Positions 21,864 to 35,152 of a DNA stretch of 64,000 nt are shown piece after piece (positions within the stretch are counted from its first letter, which is position 1; each line of letters starts with the position of its first letter). The position numbers and the translations under genes are program-made. The notes below the pieces were generated by a model, which saw only the letters and a list, made by a program, of their open reading frames with translations, had not been told where the DNA came from and ran no database searches. The stretch comes from Rhizopus sp. PT2906 (Eukaryota; Mucoromycota; Mucoromycetes; Mucorales; Rhizopodaceae): the NCBI GenBank assembly GCA_025529335.1, contig JAMYHX010000209.1, positions 1-64,000 on the forward strand. Direction: 5' to 3'.

Positions 21864-23807
21864 ATGAGCAAAAAGAAGGAAGTAGTGCGATCAAAGTATT
21901 TCACTATAGATTCCTACTTTAGATCGTCCAAAGCGATCCAGTCAATCAGTCAAACAAGATGTGAACAGGATTCAGTTGCTATTGAACAACAAAAAAGTGA
22001 ACCATGCCCGGTTTGCAATACGATGATATATACCGAGTCGGTTTCTATGGAAGTTCATATAAATCAATGCTTAGATGCTCAAGAATCAGTATCAGATACA
22101 CATGCATCCCTGGATACATCATTTACCTCTTCATTGACTACAGAAGCAACATTTACTTCCTCCTTGGACGCTCAAGAGTACGCTTTAGAACAACAAGATA
22201 TGACTACGGCAGAATGTGTTACAGAACAAGAAAATGGAGCAAAAGACGAGAATGATAATAGTGATTGTAGTAAAGAAGACAGTGTAACAATTGACAATCA
22301 AAATCGCAGAATTCTTCCTTCAACTTGGAAGTCTCTATTTTCACTCAAACAGTCCAATGATAACAAGAGAGATATTTTGGCACCCAAAAGCACCAATAAC
22401 TTTAAAGCCAAAATACAAGAAAGATCAAATAATACTAAAACAAAACCGTGTCCATTTTATAAACGAGTGAAAGGTGACAAAAAGAAAGATAAAGAAAATC
22501 CTCAAACTAACAATTACAACAAGACACGAGATTTGTCGTGGATGCATTCAATTATGGCAAAATACCTGACTGTGATGGTTACTTTCTAACTCACTTTCAC
22601 TCTGATCACTATGGAGGGCTTCGAACCAGATGGTCCCATGGCCCCATTTACTGTTCTCAGGTAACAGCTAATCTTGTACGACAAGAACTGCGTGTAGATT
22701 CACGTTTTGTTCATCCGCTCCCCATGAATGAACTATACCCTATCCCTGGTTCAAATGTAACCGTAGCATTAATCGATGCCAATCACTGCCCAGGATCCGT
22801 CTTGTTTTTATTTATCGTAGAACGGTCCAACAAGACGGTAGTACGACATTTGCATACAGGAGATTTTAGGGCTGCACCACGCATGTGTTTGCATCCACTC
22901 TTACGTCAGCCTGATAATCCACCAATACAATGTCTATACCTTGATACTACCTATCTTAACCCTCAGTATGCTTTCCCTGCTCAAGAAGAATGTATACAGG
23001 CTGTTTGTGATACTGTCCAAAAGGAGATCATGGAGCAGGACAAGAAGAAGGATAACACGCTGAGTAAATGGTTTACGTGCAAGACACAGGTAGATAAGCG
23101 AATGTTGATCGTAGTAGGAGCTTATACCGTTGGGAAAGAAAGAGTGTTTATCAGTAAGTTAAAATTATCTTTAATCCCCACCTAATAATTATATACTAGA
23201 CGTAGCGAAAATGTTAAAATGCAAAATATACGCAAATGAAAAGAAGGCCAAGATATTGCATTACTTAGAAGATGAAGAATTGAGATCTATGCTAACAGAA
23301 GACCCTAAAGAAGCACAGGTTCATGTTGTGTCTCTTCGTGATATTCGAGCAGATGTAAGTTGTAATTGGTTTGTAAGAAGAGAAAGAGAGAATGAATAAT
23401 ACATAATATAGATGATGGCGAACTATCTATGGGACCTTCGAACACATTTTGATTCATTGATTGCATTCAAGCCAACAGGTTGGGCATATAAATCAACAGC
23501 CAGCGAGACAGTAGACATGAATTTTGCAGCACTATCTCAAGTCATTATGCCACCTTCCAATCGAGCGTTGAGCTTAACTCCTAATTATGAATCAACTAAT
23601 ATCAAGATTTATTCTGTACCTTATTCTGAGCACTCCAGCTTTAGAGAGCTGGCATCATTTATTGCCAGTTTAGATATCCAGCAGATTATACCCACTGTAA
23701 ATATTTCACAAAAGGACAAGTTATTTTATTTTATAGACAAATGGCAACAAGAAAAGGCAACAAAACGTATTGAAGTAGTTGCTTACCCAAATGAGAATTA
23801 TTGGTAA
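21864..23807 (+). CDS. PSO2: DNA interstrand-crosslink repair nuclease PSO2/SNM1
   Basis: The N-terminus carries a UBZ4-type finger (CPVCNTMIYT...VHINQCLD) and a long acidic, low-complexity linker. CPFYKRVKG is spliced to VDAFNYG; the intron ends CTAAC...AAG and has an unusual GTGACA donor. The metallo-beta-lactamase core then follows: FLTHFHSDHYGGL (HxHxDH), LIDANHCPGSV and LHTGDFRA. The beta-CASP part follows, with YLDTTYLNPQY, LIVVGAYTVGKE, FKPTGW and YSEHSSF. This is the fungal SNM1A-type 5' exonuclease that digests past unhooked crosslinks. Small introns lie near 23155-23200 and 23354-23411. Start ATG 21864 is the first in frame after an in-frame upstream leader. Confidence 0.94.
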
Positions 23808-23938
23808 TAATAATGGATCATTATTTGTATTGCGCGCATAATCTATTTTATCATCATTTACCGCTCTATTTCTCACACACACCAGCCAGTGTGTACAACA
23901 ATCTCGACAAAGAAGGAAATAAATAAAAATAATCCCTT

Positions 23939-24066
23939 TTTTTTATTTCCCTCTCTCTCTCTTTCTTTCTTTATTTCTCTATTCTCCTTTTCTTTCTTTC
24001 TTTATTTTCTATTTCTTTCTCCTTCTCCCTTTTTCTCCCTTTTTCTTTTTGTTTCATATTGTTTTA
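23939..24066 (+). repeat. Pyrimidine-rich tract upstream of the bHLH gene
   Basis: About 130 bases are nearly all C and T, with CTCT and TTTC runs, and end 26 bases before the bHLH ATG. It is probably 5' UTR or core promoter; CT tracts mark strong start regions in many fungi. An ORF drawn across it (23889-24083) is composition only. Confidence 0.7.
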
Positions 24067-24092
24067 TTGTTATTATTTATTGATACATTTCC

Positions 24093-25138
24093 ATGTATTC
24101 ACCAACACAACAAGACTTTAACCTTGAACCTGATCATTTTTCATCAAGTGGGATGATGGGGACACCGCATACAACAGTCGGAGCTGTCCCTGTTGCACGA
24201 AATAGCCGGTTATTTAACGCTTCTTATCAACTCCATCAACGTCAAAATTCATTTGGAACAGTAGCTTCCATTACCATGAGTCCTCCTCACCGTGCGGGTG
24301 GTTTACCTTATGATGCTAATAATTCTCAAAACTGGTTTGGCACAAGTCTTGATTCTAATGCCTCTTCTTTTGGCCAATCACCCATCTTTACTGGCATCGT
24401 CTCTCCTTCTGCCTCTACTGGTCATTTAGATAACTATACTAATGATGATGAAGAGATACAACAGAAAAAGTAAGTTTTATTATCACAAAAAAAAACAAGG
24501 GTAGCTAAAGTATATATTTTTTAAAGCCTTCAAGAGATATTTGAAAAACGACGTCGGAGAAGAGAGAGTCATAATGCAGTTGAAAGAAGAAGAAGAGATA
24601 ACATAAATGAACGCATACAAGGTATAGTTTAATGATAATGTTGAGAGAAGGGTGTGAAGCTTAAACTTTTTTTTTAGAACTGTGTACTTTATTACCTGAA
24701 AGGTTGATAGAAGCAGCTCCTACAAGTTCGAATGTGATGTCGGTATCAAATGGCCAAGGTGGCACTAATGGGCGAGCAATAAATAAGGGAACGATTTTGA
24801 AGTTGTCAGTGGATCATATAAAGGAATTACGTGAAGAGGTGACAAGGTATCAAGAAAGAATAAGGGAGTTAGAGCAAATGATTGAGGCAGCTAAAAGAGG
24901 TGAAATGATAAAAGATGACAAACTCCAACAAAGTACCAATTGTTTATACCATAACTCACAAATACCGCCGAATAACATTAATACAGCTAATAACAACAAC
25001 AACAACAATAACAACAACCATAACCATAATAACAATAATCAGCCTCCTCCCTCTCATCATCATCAACGTATGGGTTCATTGCAGTTTCGTCAACAGTTCA
25101 ACAATTTACAAATAGGCTCTAACAATAACAATTCATAA
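24093..25138 (+). CDS. Basic helix-loop-helix transcription factor
   Basis: Three exons. Exon 1 (126 codons) is Ser/Asn/Gly-rich. Exon 2, after a short intron, reads EKRRRRRESHNAVERRRRDN then INERIQ, the basic region and helix 1. Exon 3 gives ELCTLLPERLIE, a loop enriched in Ser/Asn/Gly, then INKGTILKLSVDHIKELREE, helix 2, running into a leucine-zipper-like coil (RYQERIRELEQMI). The His, Glu and Arg at positions 5, 9 and 13 of the basic region (H..VE..R) predict CACGTG E-box binding. The bHLH-zip layout is like USF/MITF/SREBP relatives, but the exact orthologue is not clear. The C-terminus has an Asn-rich run (about 24990-25040), then His/Pro. Confidence 0.9.
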
Positions 25139-27145
25139 CCTGTTTTTCCTTCTTTTTTTTTATTATTTCTTTTATTCCAAAATAAACACTCAGATGCATT
25201 TTTATTATATGATACTTTTTCTTAATTCCCTTTTGGTGTTTCACTTGCTGCATAGTTTATTGACTTGTTTAATATACCTATATTGGTTGCTTTGCCACTT
25301 CCTTATAATGATATCATCTTTACAACGTGCCACAAGTGTTTCTATAAATGGTCATTGTTTTTGCATACAAAAACAAAGTGTATCCCCTTATACCTGTGCT
25401 TGTACGTGCGCACATTGAGGAGAAGAATGGAATTCTATCCAAAAATAGTAGAAATTTACCTCCTGAGGTCATCAAAGCCACCGTTCTATTTTGTATCTGT
25501 GTATCTGAAACTGAATATTATTTTAAGATTACCTCTCTTCTCTTTTTTAAAGCGAGTTTCAAGTGAACTCTCTTAAAGGGTTAATATATCTGTCTAATAG
25601 CTGTGAGGGGGAAGAGGCTAATGATTGTCCCTCTTTTTGTTTACAATGTATGCTTATTTGAAACACACTTTATGCGCGGGAGAATAAAACTTGCCTTATT
25701 TGTTCATAAACTTGTTTGTTTATTCTCCTTAATTTTCTGATTATTACATCTTTTTTTTTAAAAAAAAATATTATTAAAATATATGTTTATTAGTGCTTAA
25801 TCTATAAAGCGTGGTCTGGAAAAGCCTATATCATACTCAAAGTCAAATCTGAGTCAACTATGATAAGTATGTCTTTCAGCCAGTTTTAGTAATGAAAAGA
25901 TCAGCTTAACTTTTAAAGCCCCACTTTAATCATCCATAGAATACTTTGAGCAGGCCATTGTTCTAAGCTCAACACTTTTTTTTTTTTGTTAAACCCTATG
26001 AACCCTATGAATACAAATATAGGCTATCGCGTTATTTCATTTTTATATACCAAGTTCAAACAATACAACACATTCATATTTATCATTTGAACGCGTTGGG
26101 ATTACTGCGTGTCGATTCTGGATCTGTACAAATTCAGTACCTTATTCACGCAAAACACTGTACCTGAATGCAAACACATTCAAAACACAGTAATTTCAAA
26201 TGGAGCTCAAAAGAAGGGGATAGCGTGTCTTGCTTTGGGCTTAGCTTTTTCTTATGATTGTAACATACTTTGACAGTAAATGTGGTCATCTTAAGGAAAA
26301 CATATATAGAGTCCTGATATAATGAAATTAAAATTAACAGAAATGAGATCAATCAAGAAAAGGGTATAGAATGAAAGGTCATCCTTTCAATTTTCTTTGA
26401 TTTAAACAAGTAACTTGAAGGCGTGCTTTTTTTTTTAAAAAAAAAAGTCAATGCTAAATGACTCCTAATAACCTTTATTCTTTTATATAAAAATGAATAT
26501 TGATATTGATGATATAGAAATTCATATAAAAAAGCTGTACTTTTTCTTTTCTTTTCTTTTTTTCTTTTAGTTTTCAAAGTGTTAGCCTCCATCTTATGAG
26601 TATTATTTACGTATGGAGCTTGGCTTGTAAGTTAACTTCATCTATGAACTTGCTCCATAGGCTGAATACCAGAGTTACTGAGAGCCATTATCTGCTTTTG
26701 CAGTAAAAGTGGAGGCCTGGTTTAGGACCACTTCTTCCATACAACATCTTGACTACATTGCTGAAATTCTTTTAGATTGTTATATCATCGTTTTCATGTC
26801 TGATAAATTAGCTTTGCAATAAATGTAAGTAAAAAAAAAGATGTTTATAAAGCTTTATAAATCCAACATATTCCAGAACCAAGCATAGTCGACAGATAAT
26901 AAGCCATTTCATAAAGATATTACACATTTAAATATACTATTATTTGTCCTAAGAAAAGATAAGCACAGTTGATCTGTCTTTTTTTACTCATTATCTGCTT
27001 TCAGCCTTTGATTGTTACACGCATGATTGATATTACGCTAGCATGAAATTCATGGACTACACTCGTTCCTTTCAGAATGATGAAAACCTTCAATAGAGAA
27101 AGTGACAGAAACTTGTAATTTCTTATATAGGATGAGGTTTGTCTT

Positions 27146-27178
<33 letters not shown>

Positions 27179-27241
27179 AGTTGATTTTTTTAAACTTTTG
27201 ACAAACTGCGGGTAGTAACACTTTTCTTTTATAAACAAAAA
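25139..27241. other. Intergenic, about 2.1 kb, no supported gene
   Basis: This is AT-rich sequence between the bHLH stop and the SRS2-like start. It includes homopolymer palindromes TTTTAAAA near 25751-25769 and 26426-26446, and a run of about 30 A near 27147-27176, close upstream of SRS2. Overlapping ORFs 25194-25576 and 26146-26592 have no domain and are compositionally biased. Confidence 0.5.
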
Positions 27242-30200
27242 ATGCAAACACAAGAAAAGCAAAGACTGGACGAATTTATTGCAACCCTCAATGAACAACA
27301 AAAGAAATCAGTACTTTCAGAATCAAAGATCCTTCAAATCCTTGCTGGTCCTGGATCAGGAAAGACAAGAGGTAAAAAAGAATCGAGTGTCACATGACTT
27401 AAACTGATCCTTAATTGTGTATATAGTGTTGACATGTCGTGTAGCTTATTTAGTGATCGAAAAGAGAATACCTCCAAAGAATATTGTCGTCGTTACCTTT
27501 ACAAATAAAGCAGCAAACGAAATGAGAGAACGACTTGTAAAACTGCTTGGAGAGATGAGGACAAAACAGTTACTCATTGGCACATTTCATAAAATCTGTT
27601 GTCGGTTACTAAGGAGACATGCTCAGATCGTCAACCTTCAACCTGACTTTACGATCGCTGACAACAACACAAGGTTCGTTTGATATATATAACTAGTAAG
27701 AGCAGTCCTATTGACCATTATTTTGACAGTGAGGATATCATCAACAATATCAGAAAGGACAAGTCTATGGATGGTGTTATATCTGATTTTACCAGACGTG
27801 ATATGAAAGCTGGGGCTATCTTTGGTTTGATCAGTAAAGCAAAGAGTGAGGGCATCAGTGCAAAAGATTATGCAAAGATGAATGCGACCAATTTTAAAAG
27901 AAGAGATATCAGTATCTTGTATTTGGAATATGAAACGCAGTTGCGAAAACTAAACCTTGTGGTAAATAAAGGAACATCTTAGAAGAAAAGAAGAATAACG
28001 TTTATTAGGATTTTGATAACCTATTGATGAAGTGTTGTGAATTGTTAAAGAAAAAGCCGAATGTATTGGATACCGTGAAATGTATTCTGATAGATGAGGT
28101 ACCATTATTATAACAATAATCAATTGAATATTAAATCATGTTACAGTATCAAGATACAAACATTATTCAGTATGACTTGATCAAGTTGATGATGCAGCAA
28201 GTTAATGAAAAATCAGTGACTATCGTTGGAGGTAACCCAAGATGATGACATTCTATAAATATTGATAGTTAACCAAAACCATAAAAAGATCCTGATCAAT
28301 CTATCTTTGGCTGGAGAAGTGCTGAACCAAAGAACTTTGGCAAGATGGCTGAGGAATTCGAAGGAACAGAAGCTATTAATATGGAACAGAATTATCGAAG
28401 TACGACCACTATTCTAGATGCTGCTTTACACGTTATCAAACAAGACCCTGGCCGTATTGAAAAGTCTCTGTTCACTGATAATCCTCGTGGTATTCCCATC
28501 TCTATCATCTCAGTGCACGATCACTTGAAACAAGCAGAGTTTGTGGCTTCAGAAATTCGTAAAGTTGTAACATACTCTAAGGGACTCATCCAATATAAAG
28601 ATATCGCAATTCTGATGAGAATGAATTATATATCCAACGATCTTGAAACAGCATTTAGGAACCATAAGATACCATACGTTGTTGTAAGTTTGCCATTACT
28701 GTGTTAGTTTAAACTGGCTGTTGATGGATGTGTGTAGGTTGGTGGAGATAGATTCTTTAATCGTATAGAAGTCAAGGACATTATATCCTATCTCGATTTC
28801 ATTTATAATCCTTCAAATGTCTTATCATTTCAACGTATCATCAATGTACCAAAAAGAGGCATCGGTGCAGTTACTCTGAAAAAGATACTAGAGATGAATG
28901 AATCTCAACCTACACATTTACTTGGAACGCTTCGAAGCATAGTCGACAGCAAAAGCTTGGGCTTTGGACCTTCTATTATATCTAAACTAAAGACATTTGT
29001 TAACGTTTGTGAGGAAGCCCGCAGTATGATTGAGGATAAGGTAATTTTGTAAAATATATACAATGACTAGTCAGCCTTCATCTTTGTTCATTTGTAGCAA
29101 GAAGTAGCTGATATATTACGACATATTGTTGATAGCATTCATTACCAAGACTATTTAAAAAACAACTTCTTTACAGACCATGAAGCTAGATGGGCAAACG
29201 TAGGAGAATTGCTCAATATCGCCCGAGAAAGACCAGAGCTGACAGAGACGAGTGATGATTTTTTGAATAATGATGATTTGCTTTTAAGTGAAGAACCTGA
29301 TGACATTGATGAAGTGGACATGACCTTGGCTATTGAAGAGTAAGATTGGTTGTTAACTATATGCGTTTGCTAATCAACCTATCACAGAGTCGAGCAGGAG
29401 CATGTTGAACCTATAGAGGTGTTTGCTGATGAAGGTGTGGTGAGCACAGATCCAGTAGCAGACTTCCTTGAGTTCTGTTCACTTTGCTCTAATCAAAAAG
29501 AACAAGAAGAAGCAGAAGGGGGAGTAAGTGTTTATGATTGCATAAAAAAAAGAGAGATATTCAACATTATTCTTGTAGAAAGTAACCATTGCAACTATCC
29601 ATGCATCAAAAGGCTTAGAATGGCCATGTGTCTTTATTGTTACGTGTGTTGATGGTGTTATTCCTCACGCAAAAGCTGATGCAAATGAAGAAGGGTATTT
29701 TTCTTTTTGTGTGTGTATTCACCAAAGTAGAACTCACCTTTTCTTTTACATAGACGACTTCTTTATGTAGGAATGACACGATCGAAATGTAAGCTTATTA
29801 CTGAAAATACTACAACTGTTAAACTAACAAGCTTTATAGTTTTATTATACTGTGTCACACCAAGATTTAGACAGAACTTTGGTAATTATGAAGCAAGTGT
29901 GAGGAGCCGCTTTTTAAATGATATGGATAAGAGTTTATATGTCACAAAAACACCAGAGTGGGGTAATGATGTACGTACCATGCTAGCAACGACAATAGGC
30001 AAGCCCATACCTCCTCCTGATGATTCTTTGTCGACCAAAAACAAGGGCCTCAAGGCTAAACAAGAGGAGAATGACCATTCATACTCTCAGCCAGTTTATT
30101 CAGACATTCGTTTCGGTATTAATGGAAATAGGGTCGATCTTTTTTCCCTGGGAGGGTTTTCATCAGCAATGACTCTAGTTGATTCCCAATTATCATCAAC

Positions 30201-30411
30201 TCAAAATTTTAAATCAAAGAAGACAACAGCACCAGCAAGCAGCCAGCCTATTATGTCTTTGTTCCGTATGAACAAGACGACAGCACCAAAGCGAGAAAGA
30301 CTTTCCCCGATGATAGAGGATCCTCCAAATAACCAGAAAAAGACAAAGAAGGAAGAAAATGAAGACGATGCTTTGCTTGCGTGTTTAAAAGAAGAAGACG
30401 ATTTCTTTTAA
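27242..30411 (+). CDS. UvrD/Rep-family 3'-5' DNA helicase, SRS2-like
   Basis: A many-exon gene starts MQTQEKQRLDEFIATLNEQQ at 27242. Superfamily 1A motifs appear in order: Q motif LNEQQKKSV, Walker A AGPGSGKTR, VVTFTNKAANEMRERL (Ia), a DEY-type motif II spread over the 28095-28160 splice, YQDTNIIQY, GDPDQSIFGWRSAE (III), MEQNYRSTTTIL (IV), TIHASKGLEWPCVFI (V) and RRLLYVGMTRSK (VI). Srs2 strips Rad51 filaments and restrains recombination at forks. The C-tail is long and poorly conserved, with SQPIMSLFRM, which is close to a PCNA-binding PIP box (Q..M..F). UvrD-like bacterial orthologues lack this tail. Exon ends are approximate. PcrA/UvrD-like is certain; the SRS2 name is likely. Confidence 0.88.
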
Positions 30412-30531
30412 TCTATATATTTATATGTATTTTATATGCAGTTATTGTACAGATAACACAATTATGATAAAGAGTAGTAGTAATAATATAATCTACAGAT
30501 ATAAGTTTTGCATATACATTGTTTTTTATAG

Positions 30532-31857
30532 CTAGTTCATCTTTCTCCAAACAGTAAGTTCTTCTCGGAAGGCATTTAATCTTTGAGTTGAATATAAAAA
30601 GAAATCAAATTCAATTTCACTTTGATTTGCCTGAATCAACCCCCAAAGGCCCCAAGTGAGATGACTAGCCATCACGTACATAGAGACTTCCTTTTGTAAG
30701 CTCTCTGGGGTCACATCTTTGTTCATGTCAGATGCTCTAAATTTGGAAGTGGTCTCCAGATAGGCTGTTAAGAAACGAATTTGTTCCTCGTACGTAGGAT
30801 AGTTCTCCTTATTCATTGCAGCTGGTTGTTCAGAGTGATAGTTGTACATCCATTCACAAAAGTGATTAGCAATATCATAGCCTCGAGGATTATATCCTGC
30901 ATATTCAAAATCTACGATAACTAATTCATGTGATTTCTCGAGTTGAAGCACATTTCCATATTGAGACTATTTAAATAGTATAAGTATATCATCACGCTCT
31001 CCCCGCCTCGGATCAAAGCTCCATTTATATATATTTATAAAACATACATCATTTTGCGCGAATACGATTGGAGAATTGACGTTGGCTAGTATCTGCTTGC
31101 ATTCTTGTATTTCATGAGCCAAACGCTTCAGGTCATAGTCATTCAATGCTTTAGCCCATGCATCACTTTTCTTGATCAGATCAGGTAATACGCTAACGGC
31201 TAGCTTATACCACTTATCAACATTATTCCAGACTTCCATCACACTAAATCTATCAGGAGGGTAAATGGTGACGATGTCATGAAGCTCACGAGTACAAGCG
31301 GCAATCTGTTTTGATATATCAGGAATTCGTATTTCTGCACTAGTCAAGGTCTTTGAAGGCAAGTACTGTTCAAATCGTCCATTGCCAAAGACACCGAGGA
31401 GACTAGGTCCTATGTTTAGATGAGATAATCGAGCGATCCATGCTAGCTCATTGTCTCGATCAATGATTTGATCGACACCTATTCCATATACTCTTAACAA
31501 TAAACGTTTCCTGTTGGAAGCGTCAACAAAGAACACTGCGCTATATAAGCAGAAAATTAAGGACACAGAGAAAAAAAAAAGGTTTTGTCTGGACACTATA
31601 CATACTTTGTCAACGCACCGCTAATACGACTAAGCTGAAAGTCTTGGGCATCGTTTGCCCACTCTGGAAAGAGGGTCTGTACCAACTTGAACACTTCATT
31701 CTTTAACTTGTCACCTTTTAGTACCCTAGACATAAATGGTAAGAATATATGCATAACTGAAGCAAGTTTACTTAATGTACGTGAGATCTATAATTGTGCT
31801 ACATTCAGGAATAGTAGGTAACTTGTTGAAATTATGAATGTCTGTAGTAGCCAACAT
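30532..31857 (-). CDS. Choline/ethanolamine kinase
   Basis: Start MLATTDIHNFNKLPTIPEC (31857), several short introns and a C-terminus at 30532. The kinase-like fold has LLRVYGIGVDQIIDRDNELA (binding loop), LGVFGNGRFEQYLPS, FAQNDTQYGNVL (Brenner motif, with the catalytic Asp in QND) and VIVDFEYAGYNPRGYDIANHF (choline kinase motif). These are diagnostic of CKI1/EKI1, the first enzyme of the CDP-choline or CDP-ethanolamine (Kennedy) pathway, phosphorylating the base with ATP in the cytosol. Choice between choline and ethanolamine cannot be made here. The join FAQND|TQYGN across a 90-base intron near 30960-31050 supports the model. Confidence 0.93.
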
Positions 31858-31999
31858 GTAATCTAAAAGAGAGAGAAAGAAAAAAAAAAAAAATATTGAA
31901 ACAGAGACAATATCTTTACTTCTTTTGTGCCTTGTAAATTTGAGCACAGACAATGGTGCCTTTATTTTTTTTTTTTTATTATTTTTTACAAGTTAAATA

Positions 32000-34929
32000 T
32001 TAACATAGTCTTTGTCTTAATTGAATATCCAAAATCTTTCGTTGTCTGCCTAACCATGAGGATGGAGCAGAGCGAATAGCAAGGCTTGATGCGTCTCTAT
32101 GGTTACGTCGTACTAGATCAAACCAGCCTGTGATAATTAACCGTTGCTCAAGCCTTGATTGAAGTCTAGCATCCTGAATTTGTTTCTATGGCAATAATGA
32201 GATATAATTCTGAGTATGTGTATTGATAGATTACCTTTAGTAAGTCGTATTCTTCTTCTTTTGTTCTAGGCGGCCTCATGGGCTCATCAGATTTGCTGGT
32301 ATTTGAGAATCGCACTGTCATTTCTTGTAAGAGTTGTTTGTACAGTTTAATCATCTTTAAAGAGTTAAAATCACTATTTGTTTTTTTTTTGTTTTTGCAT
32401 GTATCACTTACGTCTCGAACTTTGCGTATCTTGCCTTGAGTCTCGTTTATTTCTTCCTGAAGATGAAGTACTTGAATCTGTAAGCTTGCGTTCTGCTCTT
32501 TAACAACTTCAAGTTCTTGACTAGAGTAAAACGTTAGATCATTTACGATTTCATATGTATAACCATAACTCACTCGCTCAAACCAGGACGTTCTTGGAAT
32601 GACTCATCATCTGATTTACTATTGTTAACACCATTCAAATAATTGGCTTCAACGAGCATTCTATTGATATCATGCAGTTGCATTTTTGTTATATCTTCTA
32701 AACGATTAATTCTATCTTGAATTTTGACATGCTCCTTTTCAAATTGCTGCAGCGCTTCATTATTCTTTGCTACACTTCGTGTTCCTTCCAAGACAACCGC
32801 TTCTAGCTTCAGTGTACTTTCTTTCAGCCCGCTCGATTCCTTTTGCAAATCGAGGATACGTGAGCGGAAGGCCATAATCGTCTGTGTCTGATTCAACATC
32901 GAATCGGGTATACCATTACGTATTTGCTTTAATTCTTCTCTTAGACGATTTCTTTCCAGCAGAACCTCCTCGTATTCCTTTTAATAATGGTAAGTAAAGC
33001 TTTTGAAAACGATTAAAAATGTACCTTTTGCATTTGATCCTTGTGTGATTTGAAAGCGTCTGCTTCTTCCCTTAACTTTTCGTGATCAATCTCTGAGGAT
33101 GCGGTAGCCTCCATTTCTTTTATTTGTCGTTTTAATCTTCCAATGGTCAGTCGTCTATATACAAATGAGAAAATAAATCAAAGCTGTATATATTTTATAC
33201 TACAGTTCTGTCAAATTGGCCTTCTTTACGTTTTCTTCCATCGTATTTCCTTCTTCGTCTAGTCCTTCCTCTATACTTGCTCTGTGGCTAACAATAGTTC
33301 CATCCAAGGTAGCGCCACCTCCCAACTCAAGTTCTTTTATATGCTCTTCAAGCAGTTGCACTTGCTCCATGTTCCTATCTCGCTCGCTTTCCAGATATGC
33401 ACATGTTTCTGCCACTGACTTTAATTCTTCTTCCAGCCTTGTCTTTTCCTTTAAAATTTCCTTATTTCCCATCTCGAGCTGCTGCACTTGTTCTTTGTAT
33501 GAGTCCATCAATGTCTTGAACGCCAGAACTTTACGATACTCATCCTCTACTTGATGACTACGTTCTAATAAGCTGGCGTTTTGCTCTTCTAAAGCCTACA
33601 TCGAATCATGGTCAATATGAACAAACGCAGTTGGATTATCTGTCTGTGCTTTTACTTTAATCTGTCTTTTCAAATCAGCCGTTTCTTCCACTTTTCTCTT
33701 GTACTTTTCCAAAGTAATTTCCATTTTTTGCATTTTTTCCATGACATGCTTATATTCTTCCAACTGGTCTCTTAAAGAAGCAGCTTCGTCTGCTTGGACC
33801 GTCAACTCGTCTACTTTCTTTTTTAATTCGTTAATTGATTGTAGATGAGATTCCATCAACATCTCTGTTTCCTGACGTCTATCTTCACTTCGCTCCCTGC
33901 GTGTGTGTAAAAAAGTTGGAATTTATTGCTTGATCTATATAAACCTTTAATCTTACAGATCTTGTTTAAGATGGTCGATCTCGGTTTTCATCACATAATC
34001 AGCTTTTCCTGTTGTATTAGCCTGTATGATGGCCTCATCCATATCTTGTAATCTTGTCTTTAGTTCTTCTTTTTCATGCAGAATGTCTTCCTAAATAAAG
34101 AAAAAGTAACGTTAGGTTAGAACTATCCCAAAAAGGAAAAATAGTTATTTACAAATCTCTCTCGCAGCTCCTCGTACTCTCCCAGCAGTTGATGATGTGC
34201 GATCTCAAACTGCTTTTTCTCCATCATCAATTTCTCAAATTCGATTTGATACCGATATGGCATGTCCTCTAGTGCTCTCGACCCACTTAAACTTGAATGA
34301 CCGGAAATATACGATAACCGAGGATTAGATGAGATATCTGGTTCTGTATTAAAATGGTTCATCACTTCTTCAATAGAAACCATGAGTGCATGTTGGCTCT
34401 TTTGAGATAGACTCTGAATCATTTCGATATAGGTTCGATTGTTATCTGACTGAACTGCAATAGCTATCACCAATTGACACATCAGTAAGAGTTCGTGTGA
34501 GTCAGCATCCTTGGCTATGGCTGACAAGTTTACGCTAGGGAGAAGTTCAGGATCCTGCCCGATAATCTCTTCAAAATATCTCGTAATCGATTTATGTAAT
34601 TTTTTCTGGTTATTAAAGCGAACAACCCAGTTTCCTGCAGATTCAGTGGCTGTAATTTGCTTGAACCATTTTGGATCACTACAAGTAGTGTTTAATGTTG
34701 TCAGTAATTAATAAAAAAAAAAAAACAACTAAATTACATGTCTGCTAATATTTCAGAAAGTACAACACCATCTGCTAATTCGACAACTGTATCAATAGGG
34801 TATGATTTACACTCAAACGTGTTTATCTATTGTGTATAATTGTTATTGTTGATGACTTGTGCATCTTTTCTTATTTACCCATTCCACAAATGCGTCTTCA
34901 ATAGCTGCTTCCATTTTAGAAAAGGTCAT
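32000..34929 (-). CDS. Hook-family microtubule/dynein adaptor
   Basis: N-terminal MEAAIEDAFVEW, then INTFECKSYPIDTVVELADG and VVLSEILADM, form the Hook (calponin-like) domain. It continues WFKQITATESAGNWVVRFNN and HELLLMCQLVIAIAVQ. A very long coiled coil follows over several exons (Leu/Glu/Lys heptads, for example 33862-33596 and 33511-33200). The C-terminal block (GWFDLVRRNHRDASSLAIRS...SSWLGRQRKIL) matches the conserved Hook tail that binds FTS/FHIP-type partners. Fungal Hook links early endosomes to dynein and kinesin-3 for hyphal transport. The start could be the Met at 34929 or a few codons inside. The promoter is shared with SFT2, which is divergent, 223 bases away. Confidence 0.88.
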
Positions 34930-35152
34930 TTTTTTTTTCGTCCTTTGTTAAAAAAAAAAGAGAGAAGCCCTCTCCTTTATTTCTTTTTTTTTTTCCTGTA
35001 CCCCCTTATGTATCTAAAGGATGTGGGCATAAACATGATTAGACTCCGATAATGAACCGCTAAGCCCTGAGGAAAAATATATAGTATATGTGTGGGGTGC
35101 CATTGTTTCTTTTTTTTATTATAAACAAGCACAGTTATACAAATACACGAAA
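34930..35152. promoter_or_regulatory. Divergent promoter between Hook and SFT2
   Basis: Only 223 bases separate the two start codons, so both genes must be read from here or from overlapping neighbours. Poly-T/poly-A runs (34930-34980, 35107-35118) are the kind of nucleosome-poor sequence common in fungal promoters. Inferred from position, not from a motif. Confidence 0.45.

Noticed and set aside
23889..24083. ORF over the pyrimidine tract
   Set aside because: Composition only (Ser/Phe/Leu from CT runs); no homology and no splice context.
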